Notes: generated by a model from the letters alone, not told the origin. Numbered from the stretch's first letter, positions 53,596-62,621 are shown. The stretch is 64,000 nucleotides of DNA from Deinococcus deserti VCD115 (GCF_000020685.1 NC_012528.1:186001-250000); one strand, 5' to 3'. A program made the numbers and translations.

Positions 53596-53718
53596 TTTAT
53601 AAAGAATCTTCAGCAGATTCTCCGACAGTCCCAGGGTTGATCCAATTTCGTTTTCCCGGCTGGTCATTCGTTCTGGAACGTTGAGGAGGAGAATGCCCGC
53701 ATGAAGGGTGACGTCCAC
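53596..53718 (-). pseudogene. Possible Rrf2-type regulator N-terminal remnant
   Basis: Minus strand: DVTLHAGILLLNVPERMTSR then ENEIGSTLGLSENLLKILYK. The GxSENxLxKILxxL helix looks like the recognition region of Rrf2/NsrR proteins, but a few residues seem missing before it and the continuation (QVVCHRLQLQQEL) does not fit. Low-confidence fragment. Confidence 0.35.
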
Positions 53719-53852
53719 CTTCGCAAAAACGGACGTGCGAGCGGGAGAGCAGGCGGGTGCCCTGACTGGTTCGAGGCCAGTCTTCCGCTACATCTTCAGG
53801 GGCCTGATGAGGCCTATTTGTTCTCCTATGCCGTTCCGTGAAGGAGCTCACC

Positions 53853-54401
53853 ATGCCCTCTTCAATCACCAACGCTGCCGTCCACGAAGAACAACGCCTC
53901 ACGCTGCTCGAGCGCTGCCGGCTCATGAACACCGCACAGGAGCGCTCCTACGACCTGATCGTCGAAGGGCTGGCCCGGCTCTATGGCGTGCCGATTGCCC
54001 TGATCACCTTCCTGGATGGTCAGCGGCAATTCATCAAGGCCAATGTCGGCACGGACGTGCGGGAGATGCCGGTCACAGAGTCGTTGTGTCAGTACACCCT
54101 GGAATCGGACAGCCCCCTGGTGTTGCCAGACCTGACGCAGGACTGGAGATGTCATTCCCACTCCCTGGTCACGGGAGACGAGGAGCTGCGGTTTTATGCC
54201 GGAGCTCCGATCATTGTGGACGGGTACCGGCTCGGCACGGTGTGCATTTTTGACCGGGTGCCACATTCCGCGAATGATCTGGATGCGTCGCTACTGGTGC
54301 ACATGGCGATGATGGTGGCCGCGACGATCAAAGCCCGCAGTGAGAACCCTAGAGCTCCGGTGTCGTACCCCCGATACCGGGCACCTCAGAATGAGGCCTA
54401 G
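53853..54401 (+). CDS. GAF-domain protein
   Basis: 182 residues, ATG 53853 after AAGGAGCTCACC. One GAF domain spans about 18-165: RLMNTAQERSYDLIVEGLAR, LITFLDGQRQFIKANVG, VTESLCQYTLESDSPLVLPD, LRFYAGAPIIVDGYRLGTVC and IFDRVPHSANDLDASLLVHM. These short stand-alone GAF proteins often precede histidine kinase or response-regulator genes; a response-regulator gene is 275 bases away. No chromophore Cys in the usual place. Sensor role inferred. Confidence 0.88.
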   Translation: MPSSITNAAVHEEQRLTLLERCRLMNTAQERSYDLIVEGLARLYGVPIALITFLDGQRQFIKANVGTDVREMPVTESLCQYTLESDSPLVLPDLTQDWRCHSHSLVTGDEELRFYAGAPIIVDGYRLGTVCIFDRVPHSANDLDASLLVHMAMMVAATIKARSENPRAPVSYPRYRAPQNEA

Positions 54402-54448
54402 CCATCCCTGGCGGTCGAAGCCTGGGAAGGACGTGAGGACACCAGAGG

Positions 54449-54637
54449 ATGCCGGATCGTGACTGGATGGTCGGCGCAAAGTACAGCACCCCGAGGCTCG
54501 AGACGCACCTCGAGGAGCTCAGGAACCGTCAGCAGCAGCTTGAGGAGCACAAGGTGGCTTACCTGTCCCGCCTGCTGGAGTACCAGGTTCTGAAGGACGA
54601 ACAGAAATGGCGAAAAGAACACCCGAAAGACCGTTGA
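54449..54637 (+). CDS. Small coiled-coil protein
   Basis: 62 residues: MPDRDWMVGAKYSTPRLETH, then LEELRNRQQQLEEHKVAYLS and RLLEYQVLKDEQKWRKEHP. A heptad-like charged helix at about 17-58. AGAGG lies immediately before the ATG, so the ribosome site is weak. Lies between GAF and response-regulator genes and may be a partner, but could be spurious. Confidence 0.5.
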   Translation: MPDRDWMVGAKYSTPRLETHLEELRNRQQQLEEHKVAYLSRLLEYQVLKDEQKWRKEHPKDR

Positions 54638-54676
54638 GTACCCCTGCCTTCCTGGCTTTCGGAGGCGGTTGAAGCC

Positions 54677-55105
54677 ATGCCGACCCCCTGCCATTACCTG
54701 CTGGTGGACGACAACCCGGCCGACCACCTCCTGGTGCAGGAAGCGTTCGAGCTGCTGGGCCCCGGACACTGCCTGACGTGGGTGCAGAGTGGCCAGCAGG
54801 CCTTACAGATCCTGAATGCAGGTACGACCCAGCCGGATGTGGTGCTGCTGGACATCAACATGCCGGGCATGGACGGCTTCGAGGTCCTGGAAGCGATCAA
54901 GCGGGATCCCCGGCTGCGGACGATTCCGGTGGTGATGTTGTCCACGTCCAGTGCCGGAGGAGATGTCAACCGTGCGTACCGCCTGTTTGCGAGTGCGTTC
55001 TTAGTGAAGTCAGCGCGTTTTGACGCTTTTCTGGAGCAGATTGAAGCCTTCCTGAACTACTGGCAGACCAACCGGGTCTGTACGCCCGACAGGTTGCTGG
55101 CTTAA
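54677..55105 (+). CDS. Single-domain response regulator (Rcp1-like)
   Basis: 142 residues, one receiver domain. Acidic pair Asp11/Asp12 (LLVDDNPADHLLVQEAF), phosphoacceptor Asp59 in VVLLDINMPGMDGFEV, Ser/Thr in VVMLSTSSAGGDVNRAY and Lys in FLVKSARFDAFLEQIE. The NPAD and DVNRAY features match the Rcp1 class that pairs with phytochrome-type histidine kinases. No output domain. GGAGGCGGTTGAAGCC precedes the ATG. The cognate kinase is not in this window. Confidence 0.92.
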   Translation: MPTPCHYLLVDDNPADHLLVQEAFELLGPGHCLTWVQSGQQALQILNAGTTQPDVVLLDINMPGMDGFEVLEAIKRDPRLRTIPVVMLSTSSAGGDVNRAYRLFASAFLVKSARFDAFLEQIEAFLNYWQTNRVCTPDRLLA

Positions 55106-55257
55106 GGTTTGCCAGGCCAGGTGATGCTTGTCTCAGCAGGCGGGAACCGGACCGGTCGAACATCATCGGACCAGCAGGCGTGCCCACCCGCATCAGTCAC
55201 CAGGAAATCTGACACCCGAAAGACTCACCCCGGCCCGTTAGGTCCAAGGAGCACCCC

Positions 55258-55761
55258 ATGCATACCCTGGTGAAAGGCCTGATCGCAGGAGCGGCCGGCG
55301 TGGCCGCCATGACGGTTGCCGAGAAGCTGGAGCAGCAGTTCACGCGCCGCCCCAACTCGTACGTGCCCGCACACACCGCCGAACGTCTGTTCGGGCTGAG
55401 GCACCGTCCTGACGAGGAACGGTTGTGGCTGAACTGGGCCATGCACTGGGGGCAGGGCGTTCTGCTGGGCATGGCGCGCGCCACCATGGCGCAGCGTGGG
55501 CTGCGCGGCCCGGTCGGGTCGTTCATGTACATGAATCTGCGGCTGCTGAACGACCAGAGCCTTGAGAACAGCACCGGGGTTGGCGCGCCACCCTGGACGT
55601 GGCCGGTGGACGAGCAGGTGATCGACCTGCTGCACAAAGGGATCTATGCGTTCGTGACGGGGTATGTCGCTGACCGCCTGATTCAGGGCCCACCGGGGAT
55701 TCCCTCAGCCCGCACCCCGTGGACGGCCAGGCCGCAACCGCCGACCGCGCCCTCTGACTAA
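55258..55761 (+). CDS. DUF1440/YagU-like membrane-associated protein
   Basis: 167 residues, CAAGGAGCACCCC before the ATG. N-terminal glycine/alanine helix (LVKGLIAGAAGVAAMTVAEK), then NWAMHWGQGVLLGMARATM and a segment with IYAFVTGYVADRLI. The first helix resembles YagU/DUF1440 inner-membrane proteins. The C-terminal 25 residues are proline-rich. Function unknown; family link tentative. Confidence 0.65.
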   Translation: MHTLVKGLIAGAAGVAAMTVAEKLEQQFTRRPNSYVPAHTAERLFGLRHRPDEERLWLNWAMHWGQGVLLGMARATMAQRGLRGPVGSFMYMNLRLLNDQSLENSTGVGAPPWTWPVDEQVIDLLHKGIYAFVTGYVADRLIQGPPGIPSARTPWTARPQPPTAPSD

Positions 55762-56201
55762 TGGCTGACGTGTATTGCGTGGCCCGGGCAGCAGGGAAGA
55801 GCAGGAGCCGGGTAGTGGTCGAGTCACAGCAGGTGTCCTCATCCTCTCGGGAGACGTTCTGACACCGCGGTCAGATGTTCACGCCAGACGTACTTTCACG
55901 CCTCCGGACCCGTTATGGTGAACGAACCGTGCATACCACTGGCACCGCGAGGCTCCCCCTGACACGGAACGGTTGACCCTGGTGACCTCCCTGGGGGTCT
56001 TCAGGAGTGTTCCCTATGGCCCAGCAGAACCACAACCCGGCCGGGCCGGCTCTCGTATTGTCCGTTTCCCTGTTGCAGGGTCCTGCGGGAGACATATGGA
56101 GGCGCCCATCGGTACTCCGGGAGCGGCGCCGCCACTTCAGTCAGCAGGGCATCCTTTGCGCCGGCCAGGATCATGCGTCTGATCATGGGTGGGGGCAACG
56201 G

Positions 56202-56255
56202 CCCTTACTGCTGGCACTCTGCCTGGGCGTGTGCTGGCGCCGGAAGGGGTGGGGT
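56202..56255 (+). repeat. Interspersed repeat, copy 3
   Basis: CTGGCACTCTGCCTGGGCGT then GTGCTGGCGCCGGAAGGGG. Matches copies 1, 2 and 4 over about 50 bases in the same orientation. Confidence 0.82.
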
Positions 56256-56315
56256 GGCGAATAATCGCCCGGGCACACGTCACGGTAGTTCTTGTATCCT
56301 GCCCTACATTTCTCG

Positions 56316-56359
56316 GTTCGTCCTTTCTCTGCTGTCGTCTGAGCAGAGAGGGAGCGAAC
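56316..56359. repeat. Imperfect hairpin upstream of ROK gene
   Basis: Arms 56316-56333 and 56342-56359 pair at 14 of 18 positions around the loop GTCGTCTG. May be a transcript structure or a mobile-element relic. Confidence 0.4.
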
Positions 56360-56395
56360 GGACTTCGAAGTGCGATGCGAAGAAGAGCGCACACC

Positions 56396-56424
56396 TTGCG
56401 CTTGGATGATCCGTCCTCTATTAT
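56396..56424 (+). promoter_or_regulatory. Promoter of the ROK operon
   Basis: TTGCGC (56396-56401), 17-base spacer, TATTAT (56419-56424). An AT-rich stretch TTAAGTAAC...TTAACTAAT immediately downstream (56424-56447) forms an imperfect dyad, a likely ROK-repressor operator. Confidence 0.6.
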
Positions 56425-56466
56425 TTAAGTAACTTCATTAACTAATTCGCTTGTTCTGGAGGGTCC

Positions 56467-57513
56467 TTGACCAACCCCAATCCACTGCGCAGGAAAAACC
56501 GCACCGCGCTCCTCCAGCTGCTGTTTCAGCACGGGCCTCTGTCTAAAACGGCCCTTGCACAAAACAGCGGACTCTCCAGCGTCACCGTCAACGCCATCAT
56601 CAATGAATTGCTGGACGCTCAACTGCTGGTGGAAATTGGAAAAACAGGAGGGAATGCCGGTCGCCCAGCCGGAATCCTGGATTTTCATCCTCAGCTCAGC
56701 ACGGTGGCCGGGATCGACGTTCAGCCCAAGTGTCTCAGCGTCGTGACCTCCAACCTCCGCGGTGAAGCCCGGAGCCAACGCACTCTCCCCGCGGAACCTG
56801 CTTATGTCACTGAGTCACTGCTGAACGCCATCGACGAACTTGCTCAGACAATGCCACATGGACCGGTAGGACACATCGCGCTTTCCGTGCCTGCACCGGT
56901 CAATCCGATCACCCTCAAACTTCTGGAGCCTAATAGTCTTCCAGAACTGGATCTGCCACACATCATCAACCACTGCACTGCTCGAGGCATCACCCTCCTG
57001 GCAGACAACGATGCGAACCTCGCGGCCGTCGCCGAACGGGCTTACGGTTGTGCCCGCGGCCACACCAATTTCGGCGTCCTGGTGACTCGCGATTCCGGCA
57101 TCGGCATGGGGCTGGTTCTTGATGGACGGCTGTTTCAGGGCGATGACGGGCAAGCCGGCGAACTTGCGCTGGCCTACTGGCCCCTCAACGGCGAGCCCGT
57201 GCCCATCGAACACCTTCCGCCTCGGGAACAGGACATCGCCATCGCCTACCTGGTCAGTGGCAACGCGGTCACCCTCAATCTTTCCCAACTGGTGGTGTAT
57301 CAGGCCAATCCCGACCCAAATTCAGACCTGATTCATCGACTGCGCCAGCTTCTCCCTGACCGGATTCCCGTCTGCGAAAGCCTCGTTGCGGCCGAAGGTC
57401 CAGTGCTGGGCGCCCTCACGATGGCCGTCGCCTCGCACGCCGAGCAGTTATTTACCACTCACCCTACGCCGGCCCCCGTCCCTACGCCCTCTCGTGACGC
57501 CTCTGGAGGCTGA
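56467..57513 (+). CDS. ROK-family transcriptional repressor
   Basis: 348 residues, TTG start after TCTGGAGGGTCC. Winged helix at 8-60 (LLQLLFQHGPLSKTALAQNS, GLSSVTVNAIINELLDAQLL), then a ROK domain with GIDVQPKCLSVVTSNLRGEA, LLADNDANLAAVAERAYG and GVLVTRDSGIGMGLVLDGR. The Cys-rich zinc motif of ROK kinases is absent (LALAYWPLNGEPVPIEH in its place), as in pure regulators such as XylR-type repressors. It likely controls the sugar operon that follows directly. Confidence 0.9.
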   Translation: MTNPNPLRRKNRTALLQLLFQHGPLSKTALAQNSGLSSVTVNAIINELLDAQLLVEIGKTGGNAGRPAGILDFHPQLSTVAGIDVQPKCLSVVTSNLRGEARSQRTLPAEPAYVTESLLNAIDELAQTMPHGPVGHIALSVPAPVNPITLKLLEPNSLPELDLPHIINHCTARGITLLADNDANLAAVAERAYGCARGHTNFGVLVTRDSGIGMGLVLDGRLFQGDDGQAGELALAYWPLNGEPVPIEHLPPREQDIAIAYLVSGNAVTLNLSQLVVYQANPDPNSDLIHRLRQLLPDRIPVCESLVAAEGPVLGALTMAVASHAEQLFTTHPTPAPVPTPSRDASGG

Positions 57514-57514
57514 A

Positions 57515-58753
57515 ATGAACCGAATCCACCGCACGTTAGCCCTGCTCTCTCTCGCCATGACCACGGCCGCATCGGCTGCTCCCGTGACGCTGAACGCCCT
57601 GCTGATGAAACAGGCGGCCTACAGCGAACAGGACATCCGCAACATGACCAAGGAATTCGAGGCCAAAAACCCGAACCTGAAAGTCAATATCGAATTTGTT
57701 GCCTACGAAGCGCTGCACGACAAGATCGTGGCCTCACAGGCCTCCGGCTCAAACGGCTACGACGTCGTGCTCTTCGACGTTATCTGGCCCGCCGAGTTCG
57801 CGCAGAACGGCTTTTTGCAGGATGTCACCAACCGCATCCCCAAGGCCTCCACAGACCGGGTGATCAAGGGTGCCTGGACCACCGTGGAGTACGACAACAA
57901 GCGCTACGGCATGCCGTGGATTCTCGACACGAAGTACCTGTACTACAACACCGACATGCTCAAACAGGCCGGCATCAAGGCACCGCCGCGGACGTGGGAA
58001 GAACTCCTCCAGCAGGCCGACATCCTCAAGAAAAAGAAAATCACGCAGTATCCCATCGTCTGGAGCTGGGCTCAGGCGGAAGCGCTGATCTGCGACTACA
58101 CGACGCTCGTATCCGCCTTTGGAGGCCAGTTCTATAAAGGTGGTACGCCTGCGTTCAACTCTGGTGGCGGGCTTAAGGCTCTGACCTATATGACCGATTC
58201 CGTCAAGCGCGGTCTCAGCAACCCGAATTCGAAAGAGTACCTGGAAGAAGACGTCCGGCGCGTGTTTTCTAGCGGACAGGCCGCCTTCGCCCTGAACTGG
58301 ACCTACATGTACAACATGGCGAACGACCCGAAAGAGTCGAAGGTCGCCGGAAAGGTCGGTGTCGTCGCCGCTCCCGGTGCGGCCGGCATCAGCAAGGCCA
58401 GCGCCATGAACGGCTCCATGGCGCTGGGTATCAGCGGCAACAGCCAGAAGGCGGATGACGCGTGGAAGTACATCTCCTTCCTGACTTCGCAGCCCACCCA
58501 GAACAAATACGCCAAACTCAGCCTCCCGATCTGGAAAACGTCCTACACCGACCCGAAAGTCGCCCAGGGACAGCAGCAGCTGATTAAAGCGGCCAACACG
58601 GCGCTGCCCCTGATGTACCCCCGCCCGACCATCACGCGCTACCAGGAGCTGTCCGTGACCTTGCAGAAAGCCATTCAGGAAGCGCTGCTGGGCCGCAAGA
58701 CCCCACAGGCTGCGCTGAACGACGCCGCGAAGACCGCGGCCCGCCTGCGCTGA
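57515..58753 (+). CDS. ABC transporter sugar-binding protein (cluster B)
   Basis: 412 residues from ATG 57515 (GGAGGCTGAA before it). Signal peptide about 1-21 (TLALLSLAMTTAASAA). Motifs: VTLNALLMKQAAYSEQDIRN, YDVVLFDVIWPAEFAQNGFL, RYGMPWILDTKYLYYNTDML, PPRTWEELLQQADILKKK and VFSSGQAAFALNWTYMYNMA, typical maltose-class sugar binders. Starts two bases after the ROK stop. Likely binds a sugar or glycated amine; see operon. Confidence 0.93.
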   Translation: MNRIHRTLALLSLAMTTAASAAPVTLNALLMKQAAYSEQDIRNMTKEFEAKNPNLKVNIEFVAYEALHDKIVASQASGSNGYDVVLFDVIWPAEFAQNGFLQDVTNRIPKASTDRVIKGAWTTVEYDNKRYGMPWILDTKYLYYNTDMLKQAGIKAPPRTWEELLQQADILKKKKITQYPIVWSWAQAEALICDYTTLVSAFGGQFYKGGTPAFNSGGGLKALTYMTDSVKRGLSNPNSKEYLEEDVRRVFSSGQAAFALNWTYMYNMANDPKESKVAGKVGVVAAPGAAGISKASAMNGSMALGISGNSQKADDAWKYISFLTSQPTQNKYAKLSLPIWKTSYTDPKVAQGQQQLIKAANTALPLMYPRPTITRYQELSVTLQKAIQEALLGRKTPQAALNDAAKTAARLR

Positions 58754-58754
58754 C

Positions 58755-59687
58755 ATGAGGCTCCCTGTCCTGGCGTTCAGAGGACGGGGAGCCCAGGGCC
58801 GGCCGGCGGACAACCGCACGGCCTGGCTTATGCTGGCTCCTCTGCTCACGATCATTCTCCTGATCGTCGGTTATCCCCTCGTTCGCACGCTCTACCTCAG
58901 CTTTACAGCCGGCATCCTGACGGCCGTCAAGGTCCCGCCCCGCTGGGTCGGTTGGGAGAATTACACCCAGGCGCTGACCAACCCCGAGTTCCTGGCCTCC
59001 TTGTGGAACAGTGCGTACTTCACGAGCGTTTCCGTGGGGTTGGAAATGATCCTGGGCGTCCTGGTGGCCCTGCTGCTTCACCAGCAATTCCGCGGGCGGA
59101 AGTTCGTTCGCGCACTCCTGATCCTGCCCTGGGCCATACCGACCATCGTCAACGCCGTCATGTGGCGCTGGATTTTCAATCCGGAGTTCGGTGCGTTCAA
59201 TGCCCTACTGACGCAGACCAACGTGCTGAACACCTACCAGTCATGGCTGGGTGAGCCTGGCCTCGCCATGAATATGGTGATCCTGGCGGACGTCTGGAAG
59301 AATTACCCGATTGTTGCCCTGATCGCGTTGGCCGCACTTCAAGGAGTGCCGGACGATGTCTATGAGGCCGCGTCTCTGGACGGCGCCAATGCGTGGACGC
59401 GGTTCTGGCGCATCACGTTCCCGGACATTGTGGGTCCCCTGAGCGTGGCGCTGGTGCTGCGCACGATCGAAGCGTTCAAGGTCTTCGACATTGTCTTTGT
59501 CATGACCCGCGGTGGTCCCGCGGACTCCACCAAAACCGCCAGCTTCCATGTGTATCAGGAGTCGTTTACCTATCTGCGGGCCGGCAGCGGCGCTTCCTAC
59601 GCCTACATCGTGGTGCTGATCAGCATGCTGCTGATCGGCGCGTATATGTGGCTTCTTCGCCGTCAGGCCCAGGGAGCCCGAACATGA
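58755..59687 (+). CDS. ABC transporter permease, MalF-like
   Basis: 310 residues, six membrane helices. TAWLMLAPLLTIILLIVGYP at the start, EAA loop DVYEAASLDGANAWTRFWRI, TFPDIVGPLSVALVLRTIEA. One base after the binding-protein stop. Heterodimer partner is the next gene. Confidence 0.94.
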   Translation: MRLPVLAFRGRGAQGRPADNRTAWLMLAPLLTIILLIVGYPLVRTLYLSFTAGILTAVKVPPRWVGWENYTQALTNPEFLASLWNSAYFTSVSVGLEMILGVLVALLLHQQFRGRKFVRALLILPWAIPTIVNAVMWRWIFNPEFGAFNALLTQTNVLNTYQSWLGEPGLAMNMVILADVWKNYPIVALIALAALQGVPDDVYEAASLDGANAWTRFWRITFPDIVGPLSVALVLRTIEAFKVFDIVFVMTRGGPADSTKTASFHVYQESFTYLRAGSGASYAYIVVLISMLLIGAYMWLLRRQAQGART

Positions 59688-60598
59688 CCCGAGTGCCGTC
59701 CGTTTCTTCTCCTGCCATTCGCCAAAGCACTGGCCGCCGGGCGCCCAGCATCAAACGTAACCGCTGGACCGCGCAGGTCCTGACCTATCTCGGGGTGGGC
59801 GTGTTCGTCCTGAGCATCCTGGGCCCTGTTCTGTGGCTGCTGATGACCAGTGTCAGCTCCACCAATGACCTCACCACCCTGCCGCTGCGATGGTTCCCGG
59901 CACAGCTGGATCTGTCCCGTTACGCGAGCCTGCTCACCGTGACGCCGAACTCGCCGGGGGAAACGTTCCTGTATGCGTTGCGAAACAGCGCCTTCGTGGC
60001 TCTCGTGACCACCTTTCTCGCCCTCCTGGTGGGCATTCCGGCTGCCTACAGCTTTTCGCGCCTCCCGCAGGGACGATCCGGGCTGCTGTACGCGACCATC
60101 GCCACGTACATGATGCCGCCTGTCGCGCTGGTCCTGCCGCTGTACGCCATCCTCGCGCGGGCTGGGCTGCTCAACAATGTCTGGGGGCTGATCCTGGTGT
60201 ACTGCACCATCGTGATGCCCTTCACCACGTGGCTGCTGAAAGCCAACTTTGACGGTGTCCCCGTCGATATTGAGGAGTCCGGTGCCATCGACGGTCTGAG
60301 CCGGTGGGGCATTCTGACGCGGCTGACGATGCCTCTGGCCCTGCCAGGCATCGTGACCTCAACGATTTTCTCCATCCTGCTGGCCTGGGACGAGTTCTTC
60401 TACGCTCTGCTCTTCACCAGCAATATTCAGGCGAAGACGCTTCCGGTCGCGATTTCGGACTTTACAGCCGGCAGGTCAGCCGACTTCGGCCTGATTGCCG
60501 CGGCTGGCGTTCTTGCAGCCCTTCCCCCCGTGCTTATTGCATTTGCTCTTCAGCGTGGCCTGATGAAAGGCCTGACTGCTGGAGGTGTCAAAGGATGA
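59684..60598 (+). CDS. ABC transporter permease, MalG-like
   Basis: 304 residues from ATG 59684, overlapping the upstream gene by ATGA. N-terminal basic tail (residues 1-30), six helices, EAA loop DIEESGAIDGLSRWGILTRL, TMPLALPGIVTSTIFSILLA and the C-terminal ALQRGLMKGLTAGGVKG. No ATPase gene accompanies the set; such importers often use a shared MsmX/UgpC-type ATPase. Confidence 0.94.
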   Translation: MTRVPSVSSPAIRQSTGRRAPSIKRNRWTAQVLTYLGVGVFVLSILGPVLWLLMTSVSSTNDLTTLPLRWFPAQLDLSRYASLLTVTPNSPGETFLYALRNSAFVALVTTFLALLVGIPAAYSFSRLPQGRSGLLYATIATYMMPPVALVLPLYAILARAGLLNNVWGLILVYCTIVMPFTTWLLKANFDGVPVDIEESGAIDGLSRWGILTRLTMPLALPGIVTSTIFSILLAWDEFFYALLFTSNIQAKTLPVAISDFTAGRSADFGLIAAAGVLAALPPVLIAFALQRGLMKGLTAGGVKG

Positions 60599-61617
60599 TT
60601 CTGATGAACCTCACCCATGAATGTACCGGTCTGCAACTTATTGAGCGTGAACGCGAACGCCAGTTCCGCGACGCGCTGGACACCCTGGACAGTAACCGCG
60701 AGATGGCCAGGCAGGTGGCCGGCAGTATCCGGCGGACCGGGCAGGTCCTGCTGCTTGGGATGGGAGCGAGCCATCACGCCAACCTGGTGGCGACGGCTGC
60801 GCTGCGCGCACTCGGCATCGAAGCCTTTGCGATGCCGTTGAGTGAAGCGTTGTACGTTCCCCTTCCAGAGCGGCCACGCACCGTGCTGCTGACCTCACAG
60901 TCCGGCGGGTCCGTTGAGGCCGAGCGTTACCTGCACCTGGGCCGGCAGGGCGAGGACTACTTTGGTCTGACGCTCAATCCTGACAGCCTGCTGGCCTGCG
61001 CCGTGCCTTGCCTGGTGGCGGCTGGAGGTAGTGAGCAGGGATTTGCCGCAACGCGCTCGTACCTGCTCACCCTCGCCCTCCACTCAACGATTGCAAAAGC
61101 ACTGGGAGATGCACAGGAGGATTTTCGCGCTGTGGTCAAGGCAGCGATGTCGCCGGACGTCACGGCGGCAGTTGATCACCTGCGTCTTGCCAGGTCCTTT
61201 GTGTTCAGCGCCCGGGGAGGGCTCCAGGGTGTGGCCGAGGTGGGCGCCCTCGGGATCCTGGAACTCGCCCACGTTCCGGCCTTTGCGCTGGAAGGCGGGC
61301 AGCTGCGCCATGGGCCCATGGAGGCCGTGAAAGCAGATCTCGGAATGATTTTCTTGAGAGACGCTGCACATAGAGAGCTGATTGACAGCCTGATCCGGGC
61401 GTGTCAGGAGGCCGGTGTAGTCCCGGTGGTTCTGGACGTTTCAGGTGAGGCCCCGCAGCCGGGTCGGATAACGATCAGTGCGGGCCGTCATCAGGGCCTT
61501 GCGGCGGCTGCGGCACTCTGCGAGCCTCTCCAGAAGCTGCTGCTCGCGGTTGCTGGCCAGCGCGTCGAGCGTGTGGGAGAGCCGGTGCGGTCGTCGAAAG
61601 TGACCCGGACCGAATGA
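60595..61617 (+). CDS. SIS-domain sugar isomerase/deglycase (GlmS-C/FrlB-like)
   Basis: 340 residues, two SIS domains. Domain 1 about 30-190: VLLLGMGASHHANLVATAAL, VLLTSQSGGSVEAERYL (SxSGxS sugar-phosphate loop). Domain 2 about 195-340: FVFSARGGLQGVAEVGALGI, LELAHVPAFALEGGQLRHGP (catalytic Glu/His region, EGGQLRHGP) and ALCEPLQKLLLAVAGQRV. Similar to the isomerase half of GlmS and to fructoselysine-6-phosphate deglycase FrlB. ATGA overlaps with both neighbours. Probably acts on a phosphorylated amino- or Amadori-sugar. Confidence 0.88.
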   Translation: MILMNLTHECTGLQLIERERERQFRDALDTLDSNREMARQVAGSIRRTGQVLLLGMGASHHANLVATAALRALGIEAFAMPLSEALYVPLPERPRTVLLTSQSGGSVEAERYLHLGRQGEDYFGLTLNPDSLLACAVPCLVAAGGSEQGFAATRSYLLTLALHSTIAKALGDAQEDFRAVVKAAMSPDVTAAVDHLRLARSFVFSARGGLQGVAEVGALGILELAHVPAFALEGGQLRHGPMEAVKADLGMIFLRDAAHRELIDSLIRACQEAGVVPVVLDVSGEAPQPGRITISAGRHQGLAAAAALCEPLQKLLLAVAGQRVERVGEPVRSSKVTRTE

Positions 61618-62564
61618 TCACCCCACACCTGCTGGTGATTGGCGGCGTCAATATCGACCTGCTGGTCGGTCCTCAAGCGCCGTGGCCCACTCCGGGCACA
61701 GAAGTGATCCTGGACCACAGCGACCTGCGGGTCGGGGGCGGTGGCGGCAACACCGCGCTCGCTCTGGAGGCCCTGAGCGTTCCCAGCGTTCTCGTGGGCG
61801 GGTATGGAAACGACGCGTTCGGGCCGTGGCTGCGCGAAAAATTTACGGGTGTGCTGTGCGATTGGCATCAGAGCGCCAGCCCGACAGGGTTATGTGTCGG
61901 GATCACCCACCCCGACGGCGACCGGACGTTCTTCACGCACATGGGTCACCTGGGCGACGATCCGCCCGAGCGCGTCTACCGGGCCCTGGACCGGGCAGGG
62001 CCAGGAAGCACCGCCCTGTTTACAGCGGGGTTCCTGATGGCGTTGTGGTTGCCTGAATATGACCAGTTGCTGTCGTACGCGCGTGCACGCGGGGTCCGGG
62101 TGGCCCTGGATACCGGTTGGCCGCCTCCCGGTTGGACGCCCGAGGTCAGGGCCATGGTCCGGTCATGGCTCGGAAAAACCGACCTGCTGCTGATCAATGA
62201 GCTTGAAGCGACGGCTCTGGCCGAGACGGATGATGTGTATGCGGCAGGAATGGTACTTCTGGAGCAACTGGCACAGGACGCTACGCTGATTATCAAACGT
62301 GGACCTTGGGGAGCAGCGGCGTGGGTTGGGAGTCAACAGGTGGAAGTAAGTGCCCCGCAGGTGCAGGTGGTGGACACGATCGGTGCGGGTGACACGTTCA
62401 ATGCGGCATTTTTGGCCGCCCAGTACGACGGCAGGTCACTTCAGAACAGCATGGCGGCCGCCGTGGCCTACGCCTCGCACTCGATCAGTACGCAGCCGCG
62501 AACGTACGCAGCTACGCTTGGTGACCCGCTGCAGGATCGACCGACCGAGTTGTCCAGGCCATAA
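61614..62564 (+). CDS. PfkB-family sugar kinase
   Basis: 316 residues, ribokinase fold. LLVIGGVNIDLLVGPQAPWP, DLRVGGGGGNTALALEALSV, ATP/anion hole VDTIGAGDTFNAAFLAAQYD (catalytic Asp in GAGD) near residue 255. In frl operons the PfkB kinase FrlD phosphorylates the imported fructosamine, and the SIS protein then splits it. The gene overlaps the SIS gene by ATGA and ends the operon before a hairpin. Confidence 0.93.
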   Translation: MITPHLLVIGGVNIDLLVGPQAPWPTPGTEVILDHSDLRVGGGGGNTALALEALSVPSVLVGGYGNDAFGPWLREKFTGVLCDWHQSASPTGLCVGITHPDGDRTFFTHMGHLGDDPPERVYRALDRAGPGSTALFTAGFLMALWLPEYDQLLSYARARGVRVALDTGWPPPGWTPEVRAMVRSWLGKTDLLLINELEATALAETDDVYAAGMVLLEQLAQDATLIIKRGPWGAAAWVGSQQVEVSAPQVQVVDTIGAGDTFNAAFLAAQYDGRSLQNSMAAAVAYASHSISTQPRTYAATLGDPLQDRPTELSRP

Positions 62565-62568
62565 ATGC

Positions 62569-62621
62569 AAGGAAGCCAGCGTGAGCTCCGGAGAGAACCT
62601 GGAGTCCATGCTGGCTTCCTT
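62569..62621 (+). terminator. Terminator-like hairpin after the kinase gene
   Basis: AAGGAAGCCAGC / GCTGGCTTCCTT, 12-bp perfect arms with a 29-base loop, five bases after the stop. The loop is long and no T-run follows. Confidence 0.55.

Larger units (their letters stand above)
55762..56395. other. Intergenic region with repeat copy 3
   Basis: No gene recognised. It holds the third copy of the interspersed repeat and an imperfect hairpin at 56316-56359 (18-base arms, four mismatches). The ROK gene promoter is at its right end. Confidence 0.45.
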
